Shown: piece after piece, positions 16,897 to 26,078 of the stretch | Layout: the number at the start of each line of letters is the position of its first letter | How positions within the stretch are numbered: position 1 is the stretch's first letter | Assembly (NCBI RefSeq): GCF_008065135.1 | Contig: NZ_CP042914.1 | Coordinates: 682,001-746,000 of the forward strand | Source: Roseimaritima ulvae | Lineage (GTDB): Bacteria > Planctomycetota > Planctomycetia > Pirellulales > Pirellulaceae | Reading direction: 5' to 3' | Length of the DNA stretch: 64,000 bases | Notes under the pieces: model-generated | Told to the model about the DNA's origin: nothing | Seen by the model: the letters and a program-made list of their open reading frames with translations, nothing else | Database searches by the model: none | Translations under genes and position numbers: made by a program

Positions 16897-19800
16897 CTAG
16901 GCGGCTCGCAGGTCGCGATGATGTGTGGCGTATTCGATCCACTCGTTGATCTCGTCCAGATCCGGAGCGGCCGAGCCACGCAGAATCCGCTTGCCTTCGC
17001 TGGAATCGACAACCGCGTCGATCAGTCCCAGCAGGGATTGCGGATCGTAGCCGGCGACCTGTTCGGGTTCAAAGACCTCAGCGGCGACCAATAGTTGAGC
17101 GTCATGTCCACGCAGCATGGGGATGCGGCAAACCAAACTGGCTTGACGCTGCCAATTGCGGACTTCTTCTCCATCGATGCGGCGATTACCCAGTTGATCC
17201 GCGACTTCGTCGGCGTCGGCTTGCAGCAAGTCGTCGACGGTGTACAAGCCGATTTTCTCCAGCTTGTGCGCCGTGCGGGGGCCGATGGTGGGAGCATCCA
17301 CGATAGGGCTTTTGCGTTCCAGGTAGAACCGCCACTCGCGATCGCTGCTGGTGTTGGACGAGCCGGCCGATTCCAGGGAAACCACGTCGCGTTGGGTGGG
17401 CTGTCGTTCGTCCTGGTCTCGCGACGTGCGTGGCTGCGTTTCGACTTGCCGGACCTCGCATTCCTGTTGCGCCCGTTCGCGTCGGCGTTCACTGCGCGAG
17501 CGCTGTTTGCGGCTGGAACGCGATGAGCTGCGGTTGTCGCTGCGGTCGTTATCGGTGCTGCCGGGGCGGCGACCGTGGCGGTCATAGCCCTGGCGATTCA
17601 GGCCAGCACGGCTGAAACCGTTGCGGTTGTAGCCATCGCGGTCGTAGCCCGAACGATCGTAACCCGAGCGGTCGAAGCCGGCGGCATCGTAACCGTCGCG
17701 GTCAAAACCATCGGTGGCGTCGCGTCGCGTTTCGCGGCTCTTACGCGTGCTGCGGGACTGCGAGCTGCGGGCGCGGCTGCTGGATTGCGAGACGCGGGTG
17801 GAGCGACTGCCGTGGCGGCCTTCGCGAGACACCGAACGATTGGCCGCGGCGATCCAGCTGGTGATGCGGGACAGTTCGTAACTGCTGCCGCTCCGCAAAA
17901 TCTGGCGACCGCGATCGGTGGCAAAAAACGATTCGACTTTGTCCAGCAGTTCGCCCGGATGCATGGCGGCGAGGTTTTTGGGGTCGGTGATCCCACAGCC
18001 CACCAATACGCGAGCGTCGAAGGCTCGCAATTGCGGCACACGGCACATCAAACGAGCTTCGTTTTGCCATCGCAGGACGGCCCGTTCGTCCACTTGGTTC
18101 ATCCCCAAGGCGTCCGCCAACCGGCCCGGGTCGGCAACCAATAATTGTCCGATACGGGAAACGCCGACGCCGCGAAGGCGAGCTCCGGCAACGGCATCAA
18201 CCGAGGGAGCTTGGTCGACGAGGCTGTCGGCGGTCAAGAAAAAAGGGCTGGCGGGCACCTCCCGGCGCTCGGCGTTGGTCACACCACGTGGCTCATTGGC
18301 AGGATCGTAAATCCGGGCGGAGGCTTCCGGTTGATACGCCGAGTAGACTTCCACGGGCGGTGCGAAAGGACGGATCGAGGGCTCGGCATCGCTGGCGTAG
18401 TAGGTTTCTCGCCAAGCCATATCCAAGTCGCGATTAATGTCTTGAACGGGATGGATCGGCGCCTGCGGCCGCGTGATCGGTGAGCGAAACGCGACGACTT
18501 GTCGCGTCGTCGAGTGCAGATGGTGGACCGATCCGCCGATGGCTTGAATGCGATCACTGATCGCCCGGCTGGGCGTCAACACAATGGTCTGATGTCCGGC
18601 GTCGGCAAACGCCGTGACGGTGTCGAGCCATTGTGGGAGTATGTGGGATGCGTGCCAGGCGTGATCGGTGTAGTGATCGTGATAGCCGGTTGCGGTGGCA
18701 GCGCGGCCGTACGTATCCCGCAAGCTGTACGTATCCAGCAGGCTGGGCGTTTCCATCAGCAGGGGCACACCATGCCCGCGGCGAGCCAGTTCATCGATGG
18801 CAGCCATCCGCACGGCCAGCGCGGCCAAGTAATGTTCTTCGCCGCTCAGTCGGTGAGTGTCGTGACCATCGACGGAAACTCCGGCGGTCGGCGAGTGGCT
18901 GCTGTGGTCGGCTAAGGCGTGATTGCCGGCAACCTGCTCGGAGGGCGACCAGTGGATTTTCCGGTGACGACCGGCGGTCAACCGCTGCAGCCAGTAACTG
19001 GCGCGTGTGGCCAGCGAGGATTCCCGCGTGACGGGCCGCCGTAGCGAGGCGATCTGCGTCAAACAGTCTTCGCGTTCCCGCACATAGCGACCACGCGCTT
19101 CGTAGCGGCTGAGCAGTTCGCGAACGTGATCGAGTTCCTGCAGGACTTGTTCACGGTGACGCAGCGGAGCGGGTTGCGGTCGGTTGGGCAACCGCAGTCG
19201 TTGGGCGCGGAGCCGACGCAGTTCGGTGATGCTGTTTTCCAGCCGATTGACGACGCGATCAAGTTCGTGGGAGTAGTCCGCATGATCGCTTTCCAATCGC
19301 GCCACGCGAGTCGAATAAGCGTGCGGATCGCTCAGCTTGGGCGGACAGCCTTCGCTCAACAACCAATCGTACAGATGGGGATGGTCCTGGCATTGTCGCC
19401 AGTCCCCAAAGGCCGACACGATCTGCTCGTAGGGCACGTTGTGCTGTCCGGCGATGCGTTTCAGCATGTCGTGGCGATGGCGGATCAAGTGATCGATGGC
19501 GGCCAAAATTTCCGTTTCGCAGCTCAGCAGCTCGCTCCGCGATTCCACGAACTGGGGCGTGGAGTCGGCCAGCGGAGAGGCGAATAGACGCGAATTAATC
19601 CGCTGCAACTGCTGGCTCAGGCTCTGTAAACGGCGGGCGATTTCCGTCGTTCCCAGGCCGGCGTATCCGCCCGTGCTGTAGTCCGGGGCGTCGCGGTAGT
19701 CCAGGTCATAGCGACTGGACAGCCATTCGATTTCTCGTTGAGTGGCTTCCAGGCGAGCTTCCAAGGAGTTGAGAGAATCGGGCGTCTGCGACGCGTCGGC

Positions 19801-20790
19801 TTCGGCGCTGCCGTAGCGATAGAACTCGGTGTGCGGAGCGTACTCATGGCGGTAGGGGCCGCCGGAGCCTGCGCCGCTGTTGTGGGAGTCCTCGTGGTAG
19901 GAACCGGTTTCCAAACGGCTGCGCAGTTGACGGATGTCCCGCAGCGTGCGACGCCAGCGGATCAGTTGGCCGTCCAGGTCTTCCAGTTGGCGACGATGGG
20001 TTTCGGCGATCGCGTAACGGGTTTGATCGGCGAACGAGTGATCGGCGTTGGACTGCAGTTCGGCATCGATTTCGGCCAGCATCCGTCGCAATTCGACTTC
20101 TTGGTCGCGGAGCCGAAGGATATCGTGGTCCACGTCGGCTTCGCGTTCCAGCAACCGGCGGCGTTGAGCGTCGGTGTCGCTGTGTTCTCGGGCCGCGGCG
20201 CTGTGTCGATCGATCTCGGCCAGTTCGGCGGTCAACGCGGCGCGGCGGGATTCCAGCGTCTGCATCGACTCGGACTCGGCCGGCAGGTCCGTCAGCAAAC
20301 GATCCAGTTCAGCGACGCGGCGCTGCAAGCGGGTGATCTGCGGTTGTTCGGGATGCACCGTGGCCAGCGTGGTGTCCAAGCCGGCACGCTGGGCGGCGGC
20401 GATTGCCGCGGTGATGGATTGTTGGTCGCTGCTGGAAATAATCCCGTCGATAACCGAGGGCGACCAGGATACGAAACGGGGATCGACCGCATGCCGGCGA
20501 TCGACGGGGCGTCCGCTGCGGGATTCCAGTTCGGTCGAAAAGCGTCCGTCGGATTCGCGGACGCAGTGCCACAGTCCGTCGTGGCCGGCCCACACGACGC
20601 GTCCGCGTTGGGGGTCGTTCAGGGAAGCGTACCGCTGGTTGCCCTGCATCATTTCACGCAGGAACCGCAGCACGGTGGTTTTGCCGGATCCGGCGGGGCC
20701 CAGGATGGCGTTCAGTTTGGGCGAGAATGGGCCCAGTTGCACGCGTTGCAGCGGTCCCAGCTGATCGATTTCAATCCGTTCCAATAACAT
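16897..20790 (-). CDS. SMC/Rad50-like protein with degenerate ATPase and two DUF4332-like domains
   Basis: 1297 residues, ATG at 20790 behind AAGGAGGA. The N-terminus is an SMC/RecF-type ATPase start (IEIDQLGPLQRVQLGPF, Walker A GPAGSGKTT at 31-39). Coiled-coil helices fill roughly 150-300, 340-450 and 495-585. At 647-660 the ABC signature is altered to RLSGEEHYLAALA; the Walker B area reads PLLMETPSLLD (676-686), lacking the usual Asp-Glu pair; the H-loop position reads TIVLTPS (735-741), proline for histidine. Two similar helix-hairpin-helix DUF4332-like domains lie at about 853-985 and 1155-1290. Between them is a Ser/Arg-rich linker with nine G-[YFL]-[DNS]-x-x pentapeptides (1028-1072). 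A chromosome-structuring or scaffold role is inferred; hydrolysis may be impaired. Confidence 0.8.
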   Translation of the reverse strand: MLLERIEIDQLGPLQRVQLGPFSPKLNAILGPAGSGKTTVLRFLREMMQGNQRYASLNDPQRGRVVWAGHDGLWHCVRESDGRFSTELESRSGRPVDRRHAVDPRFVSWSPSVIDGIISSSDQQSITAAIAAAQRAGLDTTLATVHPEQPQITRLQRRVAELDRLLTDLPAESESMQTLESRRAALTAELAEIDRHSAAAREHSDTDAQRRRLLEREADVDHDILRLRDQEVELRRMLAEIDAELQSNADHSFADQTRYAIAETHRRQLEDLDGQLIRWRRTLRDIRQLRSRLETGSYHEDSHNSGAGSGGPYRHEYAPHTEFYRYGSAEADASQTPDSLNSLEARLEATQREIEWLSSRYDLDYRDAPDYSTGGYAGLGTTEIARRLQSLSQQLQRINSRLFASPLADSTPQFVESRSELLSCETEILAAIDHLIRHRHDMLKRIAGQHNVPYEQIVSAFGDWRQCQDHPHLYDWLLSEGCPPKLSDPHAYSTRVARLESDHADYSHELDRVVNRLENSITELRRLRAQRLRLPNRPQPAPLRHREQVLQELDHVRELLSRYEARGRYVREREDCLTQIASLRRPVTRESSLATRASYWLQRLTAGRHRKIHWSPSEQVAGNHALADHSSHSPTAGVSVDGHDTHRLSGEEHYLAALAVRMAAIDELARRGHGVPLLMETPSLLDTYSLRDTYGRAATATGYHDHYTDHAWHASHILPQWLDTVTAFADAGHQTIVLTPSRAISDRIQAIGGSVHHLHSTTRQVVAFRSPITRPQAPIHPVQDINRDLDMAWRETYYASDAEPSIRPFAPPVEVYSAYQPEASARIYDPANEPRGVTNAERREVPASPFFLTADSLVDQAPSVDAVAGARLRGVGVSRIGQLLVADPGRLADALGMNQVDERAVLRWQNEARLMCRVPQLRAFDARVLVGCGITDPKNLAAMHPGELLDKVESFFATDRGRQILRSGSSYELSRITSWIAAANRSVSREGRHGSRSTRVSQSSSRARSSQSRSTRKSRETRRDATDGFDRDGYDAAGFDRSGYDRSGYDRDGYNRNGFSRAGLNRQGYDRHGRRPGSTDNDRSDNRSSSRSSRKQRSRSERRRERAQQECEVRQVETQPRTSRDQDERQPTQRDVVSLESAGSSNTSSDREWRFYLERKSPIVDAPTIGPRTAHKLEKIGLYTVDDLLQADADEVADQLGNRRIDGEEVRNWQRQASLVCRIPMLRGHDAQLLVAAEVFEPEQVAGYDPQSLLGLIDAVVDSSEGKRILRGSAAPDLDEINEWIEYATHHRDLRAA

Positions 20791-21211
20791 GAGTCTGGCT
20801 CCTCCTTGGCCGACAAATTTCTGAACTGCCGTTTTACGGGCACAATGCGGGTGGGAACGGAGCCGCGACGTGGGTCAAAAAGCGGCTGATAGCACGGCCC
20901 CCGTTGCTTCGCATGCCTGCATCGCAATAGGCACTGTGTGTCCATATCCATTCCGTGGGGGGAGACTACCGCAACCGACAAGCATGACGATAGAGCGATT
21001 TGGGGAAAATTTTTCATTTTGATTAAAGCCCGCCTCGGCTAAACCTGCCCTGCCTCCTGGGGTATAAACGGTAAACCGCTTTACTTCACTCTCCCTCTGG
21101 GAGAGTCGAGCGTCAGCGAGGAGAGGGCGACCGCGCCGCCCGCAGAGAACCTCCCCTCGCTAAGGCTCGACCCTCCTTAAAAAGGAGGGTGAATCGAGAT
21201 ACACCATCGCC
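20791..21211. other. Divergent intergenic region with composite palindrome
   Basis: This gap separates the SMC-like gene (minus) from recG (plus), so it must hold both promoters; none could be assigned with confidence. The segment near 21000-21035 is AT-richer than its surroundings. At 21085-21193 lies a full composite palindrome: a CTCTCCC-TCT-GGGAGAG half and an inverted ACCCTCCTT-AAA-AAGGAGGGT half joined by about 20 bases. No gene is visible. Confidence 0.7.
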
Positions 21212-23434
21212 ATGCAAGACTCAGCTCTTTCCTCGTCGGACGCAGCGGCCAAGATTCACTTGGCCAGCGACCTGCAATTCCTCTCCGGAGTGGGACCGGA
21301 TCGCGCCAAGTTGCTGGCCAAGCTGGGCTTGCGAGCCGCCGGCGATGCTTTGTTCTTCTTTCCTCGCAGCTACGAGTTTCCTTCCGCCCAGACCCGCCTG
21401 ATCCACCTCCGCGAAGGCGTGCCGGCATCGGTCGTGGGCACGATTACCGAAATCGAATCCCGCACCAGTGCCAACGGCCGGACGACGCTTGGGATTCTGG
21501 TGGAGAACGAAGACGGCGCGTTTCGCGTGGTGTTTTACAACCAGCCGTTTCGTCGCGAACAATTGGGCCGAGGCATGCGGGTGCTGGTGTCGGGCACGCC
21601 CAAACTGGCCGGCCTGCGAATGCAGTTTTCCCATCCGCGGATCACCCCTTTGGCGCTCGACGAAGCCCCGCCGCCGGGCGATATCTTGCCGATGTATTCG
21701 CTGACGGAAGGTCTCAAGCAACCGCAACTTCGCCGCATCATTGGACCGATCGCCGACGCGCTGGCCGATCGCGTGCAGGAAGTGCTGCCGGATTCGCTGC
21801 GTGAGGATGCCGGAGAGCGTTTGCAAATGCCGCTGCCCGCGATCGCCGACGCCCTGCGGCAAGTCCACACGCCGACCGACAAAGACGAATTGCACGCGGC
21901 GCGGACGCGGTTGGCGTTCCAGGAATTGTTGGTCATGCAGCTGGCGCTGGCTCTGCGGCGGCGGCGCTTGACCACCGACCTGACGGCCCCGCCGATGATG
22001 CCCACGGCTCAGATCGATGCTCGCATCCGCAACCGATTCCCCTTCGAGCTGACCGGCGACCAACAGCAGACGATCGCCGAAGTGGGACGCGATATGGGCC
22101 GGCAGTTCCCCATGAACCGGTTGGTCCAAGGCGATGTGGGCAGCGGCAAAACCGTGATCGCCCAGTACGCCATGCTGTTGGCCGTCGCCCATGGTTATCA
22201 AGCCATCATGATGGCGCCCACCGAAATCCTGGCGCGACAACACTACGCCACGTTGACCAAAGCGATGGCGCGTAGCCGAGTGAAGGTGGGGCTGCTGACC
22301 GGTTCACTGAGCGGGGCGGAACGGCAGCAGTTGACCGCGGCGGCCGAATCGGGCGAATTAAATGTGATCGTCGGCACGCAGGCGCTGTTGTACGGCAACG
22401 TGGCGGCCGCCAAGTTGGGATTGGTGGTCATCGATGAGCAACACAAGTTCGGCGTCGGCCAACGCGCCCGGCTCCGCAGCGGTGGGCTCGATCCGCATTA
22501 CTTGGTGCTGTCCGCTACCCCGATTCCCCGCACCATGGCGATGACCATGTTTGGCGATCTGGACGTCAGCACGCTGCGCGACAAACCGCCGGGCCGCAAA
22601 CCCGTGCATACCTATCTGGCACGCGACGGTTGGCGCGATCGCTGGTGGAAGTTCGTTCGCGAGCGACTGGACGAAGGCCGCCAAGTGTTCGTAGTCACGC
22701 CCCGCGTCAGCGAGCGGGTCGCCGATGCCGAGGAAACGGAGACAGAGGAAACAGGTCCAGAGGAAGCAAACGCCGCCGAGGCGGCGGAGGTGGCCGATGG
22801 CATGGAAACGATCGCCGGCGAAAATGTGTCGGCGGCCGAGGGCGTGTTTGAAGAGCTGCAAGCCGGACCGCTGGCCGATTATCGTTTGGGGCTGCTGCAC
22901 GGGCGGATGAGTGCCCAAGAAAAAGAAGCCGTGATGCAACGTTTTGCACAAGGCCGCACGCAGGTGTTGGTCACGACCACGGTGATCGAAGTGGGCATCG
23001 ATATCGCCAACGCCACGGTGATGACGATTCTGGGCGCCGAGCATTTTGGTCTGGCTCAACTGCATCAGCTCCGCGGCCGCGTCTCGCGGGGCCGGGTACC
23101 GGGGCACGTGTGTGTGTTTACCGATGCGGAGGGTTCGCCGGAAGAGAACGAACGGCTGCAGGTGTTTGCCGATACGGCTGATGGCTTCGAGTTGGCCGAG
23201 GCCGATTTTCGACTTCGCGGTCCCGGCGATCTGATGGGCACTCGGCAAAGCGGGATGCCGCCGCTGCGGATCGCCGACATGCAACGCGATCAGCAGGTCT
23301 TGATGGTCGCTCGCCAGTTGGCTCAGGAGGTGATCGACGCCGACAGTGACCTTTCGGACGAAGCCTTCGCCGCCCTCAAGAAGCAGGTGCTCCGAAGGTA
23401 CGGTAAGGTCTTGGAGCTGGGCGACGTAGCCTGA
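21212..23434 (+). CDS. recG: ATP-dependent DNA helicase RecG
   Basis: A 740-residue RecG with the wedge/OB domain first (FLSGVGPDRAKLLAKLGL, then FPRSYEFPSAQT), Walker A DVGSGKTVIAQYAM, motif II IDEQHKFGVGQR, motif III LSATPIPRTMAM and motif VI LHQLRGRVSRGR. RecG remodels stalled forks and Holliday junctions in the cytoplasm. An acidic, Ala/Glu-rich insertion of about 35 residues (around residues 507-545) sits between the motif IV strand VFVVTPRVSER and LGLLHGRM. The gene is alone on this strand; a composite palindrome lies just upstream of the ATG, and GGAGG is too far away to be an ideal ribosome site. Confidence 0.96.
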   Translation: MQDSALSSSDAAAKIHLASDLQFLSGVGPDRAKLLAKLGLRAAGDALFFFPRSYEFPSAQTRLIHLREGVPASVVGTITEIESRTSANGRTTLGILVENEDGAFRVVFYNQPFRREQLGRGMRVLVSGTPKLAGLRMQFSHPRITPLALDEAPPPGDILPMYSLTEGLKQPQLRRIIGPIADALADRVQEVLPDSLREDAGERLQMPLPAIADALRQVHTPTDKDELHAARTRLAFQELLVMQLALALRRRRLTTDLTAPPMMPTAQIDARIRNRFPFELTGDQQQTIAEVGRDMGRQFPMNRLVQGDVGSGKTVIAQYAMLLAVAHGYQAIMMAPTEILARQHYATLTKAMARSRVKVGLLTGSLSGAERQQLTAAAESGELNVIVGTQALLYGNVAAAKLGLVVIDEQHKFGVGQRARLRSGGLDPHYLVLSATPIPRTMAMTMFGDLDVSTLRDKPPGRKPVHTYLARDGWRDRWWKFVRERLDEGRQVFVVTPRVSERVADAEETETEETGPEEANAAEAAEVADGMETIAGENVSAAEGVFEELQAGPLADYRLGLLHGRMSAQEKEAVMQRFAQGRTQVLVTTTVIEVGIDIANATVMTILGAEHFGLAQLHQLRGRVSRGRVPGHVCVFTDAEGSPEENERLQVFADTADGFELAEADFRLRGPGDLMGTRQSGMPPLRIADMQRDQQVLMVARQLAQEVIDADSDLSDEAFAALKKQVLRRYGKVLELGDVA

Positions 23435-23461
23435 GCGGGCCTTCGTAGCTACGCAACGGTT

Positions 23462-23673
23462 TTAGTCCCGAAGGGACGACGGCATGTAGCCATGGGCGCC
23501 AGCCCATGGTTGGGAAGAATTCATTCGCACCAAGCCCCAACGGGGCGACAGCAGTCCGCGGCGGCCCAAAACTTATGTCGTCCCGTTGGGACTTTGCGCC
23601 TGCTTGGGTCACCGGGTCCATGGGCTCGCGCCCATGGCTACATGACGCCGCCGCTCCGCGGCTGATGCGGCTA
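23462..23673. repeat. BIME-like inverted pair of GTAGC hairpins, copy 1
   Basis: The core 23484-23643 begins ATGTAGCCATGGGC and ends with its inverse; each end is a hairpin of CCATGGGC arms with loop GCCA (left) or GCGA (right, read inverted). Inside are small palindromes GCCCC-AAC-GGGGC and GTCCC-GTT-GGGAC. A GTCCC-GAA-GGGAC hairpin lies on the left flank and GCTGATGCGG on the right. The right flank runs up to the stop codon of coaC. Copy 2 lies at 36706-36912. Confidence 0.9.
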
Positions 23674-24213
23674 CGGTGCGCCTGCCAGCAGCGCTTCGGC
23701 GGCGGCTTGGATGGTCTCGGGTTCGGACATCCGGCCGGCTCCCCGCTTGCGGCAGCTCAACCAGCCTTCTTCGGGACCGACGAACTGGACGCCGTCGTCA
23801 CGGAGCTGGGCGACGTTGCGTTGGACGGCGGGTTTGTCCCACATGTGGTTGCTCATCGCCGGCGCCAGCAACGTCGGGCAGTTGGCTTGCAACCACATCG
23901 TGGTCAGCAGCGTGTCGGCGATGCCGTGCGCGAATTTGCCCAGCAGGTCGGCCGTGGCCGGCGCGACGATCAGCAATTCGGCGTCTTCGATGATTTCGAT
24001 ATGCGGTCCCAGCGGATAGCGAGCCGGTTCGAACCCTTCGCAGGCGACCGGGGCTCCGCTGAGCGCCGAGAGGGTCGAGGCGCCGATGAACTGTTGCGAT
24101 GCGGGTGTCATCACCACGCGGACCTGGTGTCCGGCTTGAACAAGCCGGCTAACCAGGGTCGCCGATTTAAAAGCGGCGATGCCAGCGCCCACGCCGATGA
24201 CCAGTTTGGCCAC
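23671..24213 (-). CDS. coaC: Phosphopantothenoylcysteine decarboxylase (flavoprotein)
   Basis: 180 residues from a GTG start at 24213. The N-terminus AKLVIGVGAGIAAFKSATLV is the FMN-binding start of the HFCD family, with IVAPATADLLGKFAHGIAD, the substrate loop PAMSNHMWDKPAVQRN and the active-site region SCRKRGAGRMSEP. CoaC decarboxylates 4'-phosphopantothenoylcysteine in coenzyme A synthesis. The usual fused CoaB domain is absent, so the synthetase must be encoded elsewhere. It is the last gene of the yicC-gmk-rpoZ-coaC cluster, five bases after rpoZ. The stop codon overlaps the edge of a repeat element. Confidence 0.93.
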   Translation of the reverse strand: MAKLVIGVGAGIAAFKSATLVSRLVQAGHQVRVVMTPASQQFIGASTLSALSGAPVACEGFEPARYPLGPHIEIIEDAELLIVAPATADLLGKFAHGIADTLLTTMWLQANCPTLLAPAMSNHMWDKPAVQRNVAQLRDDGVQFVGPEEGWLSCRKRGAGRMSEPETIQAAAEALLAGAP

Positions 24214-24218
24214 GGGGC

Positions 24219-24482
24219 TTAGAGGTCCATCGATTCGAGATCGGGACCTTCGCTCTCGGCGGCCATTTCTTCCAGCGAGATGACTTGGTTGTCCATGTTC
24301 AGCATGATTTTGTCCTGCATGATTTCCTGCAGCACGATCGACATTTTGTCATGGGTGTCGACGTTCACCAAGGCGCGGCTGCCCTGATTCAGCTGAACCA
24401 TCCGCTTTTGGATCAGCGTGCTGAGTTTGAAGCGTCCGCCGACTTTTTTGACGATTTCTTCTTCTTTGAGTTCTTCCAGCAT
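24219..24482 (-). CDS. rpoZ: RNA polymerase omega subunit
   Basis: The 87-residue product carries the omega hallmark GGRFKLSTLIQKRMVQLNQG followed by ALVNVDTHDK, which bind the beta-prime C-terminus and stabilise the core enzyme. The N-terminal lead MLEELKEEEIVKK and an acidic tail are as seen in planctomycete omegas. It starts with ATG 3 bases after gmk and precedes coaC, a conserved arrangement in many bacteria. Normal length and no oddities. Confidence 0.93.
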   Translation of the reverse strand: MLEELKEEEIVKKVGGRFKLSTLIQKRMVQLNQGSRALVNVDTHDKMSIVLQEIMQDKIMLNMDNQVISLEEMAAESEGPDLESMDL

Positions 24483-24485
24483 GCT

Positions 24486-25067
24486 TTAGCAGTCCCGGTA
24501 TTGGAGGAGAATGGAGCAGATTTCGTCGACCGCCCGATCGACATGGTCATTGATAATGGGGTATTGGTATCGCGAGATCGATTGGAATTCGGTTTCGGCC
24601 GTGGCTAGTCGAGCCGCGATTTGAGCGTCGGTTTCAGTGTTTCGATCCCTCAGTCGGCGTTCCAATTCGTCCATGCCGCCGGGGTGAAGGAACAGGGTGA
24701 TCGGGTTCAGGTCCGACTCCATGACATCGAGGGCTCCCTCGACATCGATCTCCAAAATTACCCATTTGCCGGCGTTTACACCAGTGGCAACCGGATCACG
24801 CAGCGTGCCGTACCAATATCCTAGCCCAAAAACTTCCTTGCATTCGAGGAATTCGCCGGCTTCGCGAAGTTCGGCAAAACGCTCGTGGGAGAGGAAAAAG
24901 TAGTCCTGCCCGTCGATTTCGCCCGGCCGGGGCGCACGGGTGGTGGCCGACACGCTCATTTGCAGCGGCAACGGGCAGTTTTGTAATAATTGGCTAAGGA
25001 CGGTGGATTTTCCCGCGCCGCTGGGCCCGGAGATAATGATCAGTCGTCCGGCGGGTGAACTGTTCAC
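24486..25067 (-). CDS. gmk: Guanylate kinase
   Basis: 193 residues from GTG 25067. The P-loop GPSGAGKSTVL, the GMP-binding run SVSATTRAPRPGEIDGQDYFFLS, and the lid/effector part WYGTLRDPVATGVNAGKWVILEIDVEGALDV are all present. The enzyme phosphorylates GMP to GDP in nucleotide synthesis. It lies 6 bases after yicC and 3 before rpoZ, so it is almost certainly part of one transcript. Nothing unusual. Confidence 0.96.
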   Translation of the reverse strand: MNSSPAGRLIIISGPSGAGKSTVLSQLLQNCPLPLQMSVSATTRAPRPGEIDGQDYFFLSHERFAELREAGEFLECKEVFGLGYWYGTLRDPVATGVNAGKWVILEIDVEGALDVMESDLNPITLFLHPGGMDELERRLRDRNTETDAQIAARLATAETEFQSISRYQYPIINDHVDRAVDEICSILLQYRDC

Positions 25068-25073
25068 TCGCGA

Positions 25074-25958
25074 TTACTCGATGTTTTGGGCCAGTTCGCG
25101 CATCCGTTCGAGCGCGCATTTAATTTCAACGACGTGGGCGGAGATTTCGCTGTCGGAGGCTTTGCTGCCGATCGTATTGGTTTCGCGAAACATTTCCTGG
25201 ATGACAAAGTCCAGCTTTCGCCCATTGGAGCCCTCGGCCGCCAGATGCTGGGCGAAGGCCCGCAAGTGGGCCTGCAGGCGGGTGGCTTCTTCGCTGATGT
25301 CGCTGCGGTCGGCAAACAGTTGCACTTCACGAAGGATATCAACCTTGGCGATCTCCAGGCCCTTTTCCGCCAGGTAGGATTCGACCTTGGTCTGCAAGCG
25401 ATCTCGGTAGGCTTCGATGACAACCGGCACCCGAGGCACGATGGCCTGCAGATGCTCGTCGACTGTCGCTAAGTCCTCTTTCAGGGTATCGCTCATCGCG
25501 GCCCCTTCGTGGTCTCGCATTTCGTTCAGGTTGTCGATCGCTTGATCCAGCACCTGTTGAAGCCACTGCCAGAGGGCGGCATCGTCGGCCGGCGCGTCGT
25601 CGTTCTCCGAGATCACGCCGGGCAGCTGCGCCAGTCGGGTCAGGTCGATCGGGGCGGCCGCGTACAGCTCGCTGTGCAGCTGATCGATTTGCCGGTAGTA
25701 GCTGCCCAGGACTTCCTGGTTGATGTGGTAGCGGCTGGCTTGGTCGGGGCCCTGAAGGCGAGCCTGACACTGCACCGAACCGCGATGCAAGCGGCTGCGG
25801 AGGAAGCCCTCGACCCGCGACTCCAATCTCGCCAGCGGTTCGTTCAGCCGCGTGCTCAGCTTCAATCCACGGTTATTGACCGTGCGGATTTCGACGTTGA
25901 TCAAGCCCAACGGGCCGGTTTGCCGGGCTTGGCCCTGGCCTGTCATGCTGCGAGGCAT
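25074..25958 (-). CDS. yicC: YicC-family endoribonuclease
   Basis: 294 residues with the family N-terminus SMTGQGQARQTGPLGLINVEIRTVNNRGLK and the C-terminal signature RETNTIGSKASDSEISAHVVEIKCALERMREL. YicC/YloC proteins are RNases that act in mRNA and small-RNA decay; clustering with gmk and rpoZ is widely conserved. It is first in the yicC-gmk-rpoZ-coaC run. The ATG at 25958 is preferred; a second ATG lies four codons in. Immediately upstream are palindromic repeats. Confidence 0.93.
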   Translation of the reverse strand: MPRSMTGQGQARQTGPLGLINVEIRTVNNRGLKLSTRLNEPLARLESRVEGFLRSRLHRGSVQCQARLQGPDQASRYHINQEVLGSYYRQIDQLHSELYAAAPIDLTRLAQLPGVISENDDAPADDAALWQWLQQVLDQAIDNLNEMRDHEGAAMSDTLKEDLATVDEHLQAIVPRVPVVIEAYRDRLQTKVESYLAEKGLEIAKVDILREVQLFADRSDISEEATRLQAHLRAFAQHLAAEGSNGRKLDFVIQEMFRETNTIGSKASDSEISAHVVEIKCALERMRELAQNIE

Positions 25959-25979
25959 CGCGCGATGGGGTAAGCGTAC

Positions 25980-26056
25980 GTCAGGCTTTCCAGCCTGACT
26001 GGTGTGTATGGTGTCAGCCTGGAAAGGCTAACGTGCGTCGGGCTTTCCAGCCCGAC
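25980..26056. repeat. Three TTTCCA/TGGAAA-loop hairpins
   Basis: Hairpins at 25980-25999 (arms GTCAGGC/GCCTGAC), 26013-26032 (GTCAGCC/GGCTAAC, loop on the other strand) and 26037-26056 (GTCGGGC/GCCCGAC). The loop is constant and the stems differ in a base-paired way. They lie between secG (3' end) and yicC (5' side) on the minus strand. Related copies are at 7435, 7496, 8330 and 8391. Confidence 0.85.
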
Positions 26057-26078
26057 GGAGATGCGTGGGCGTCCGCCC

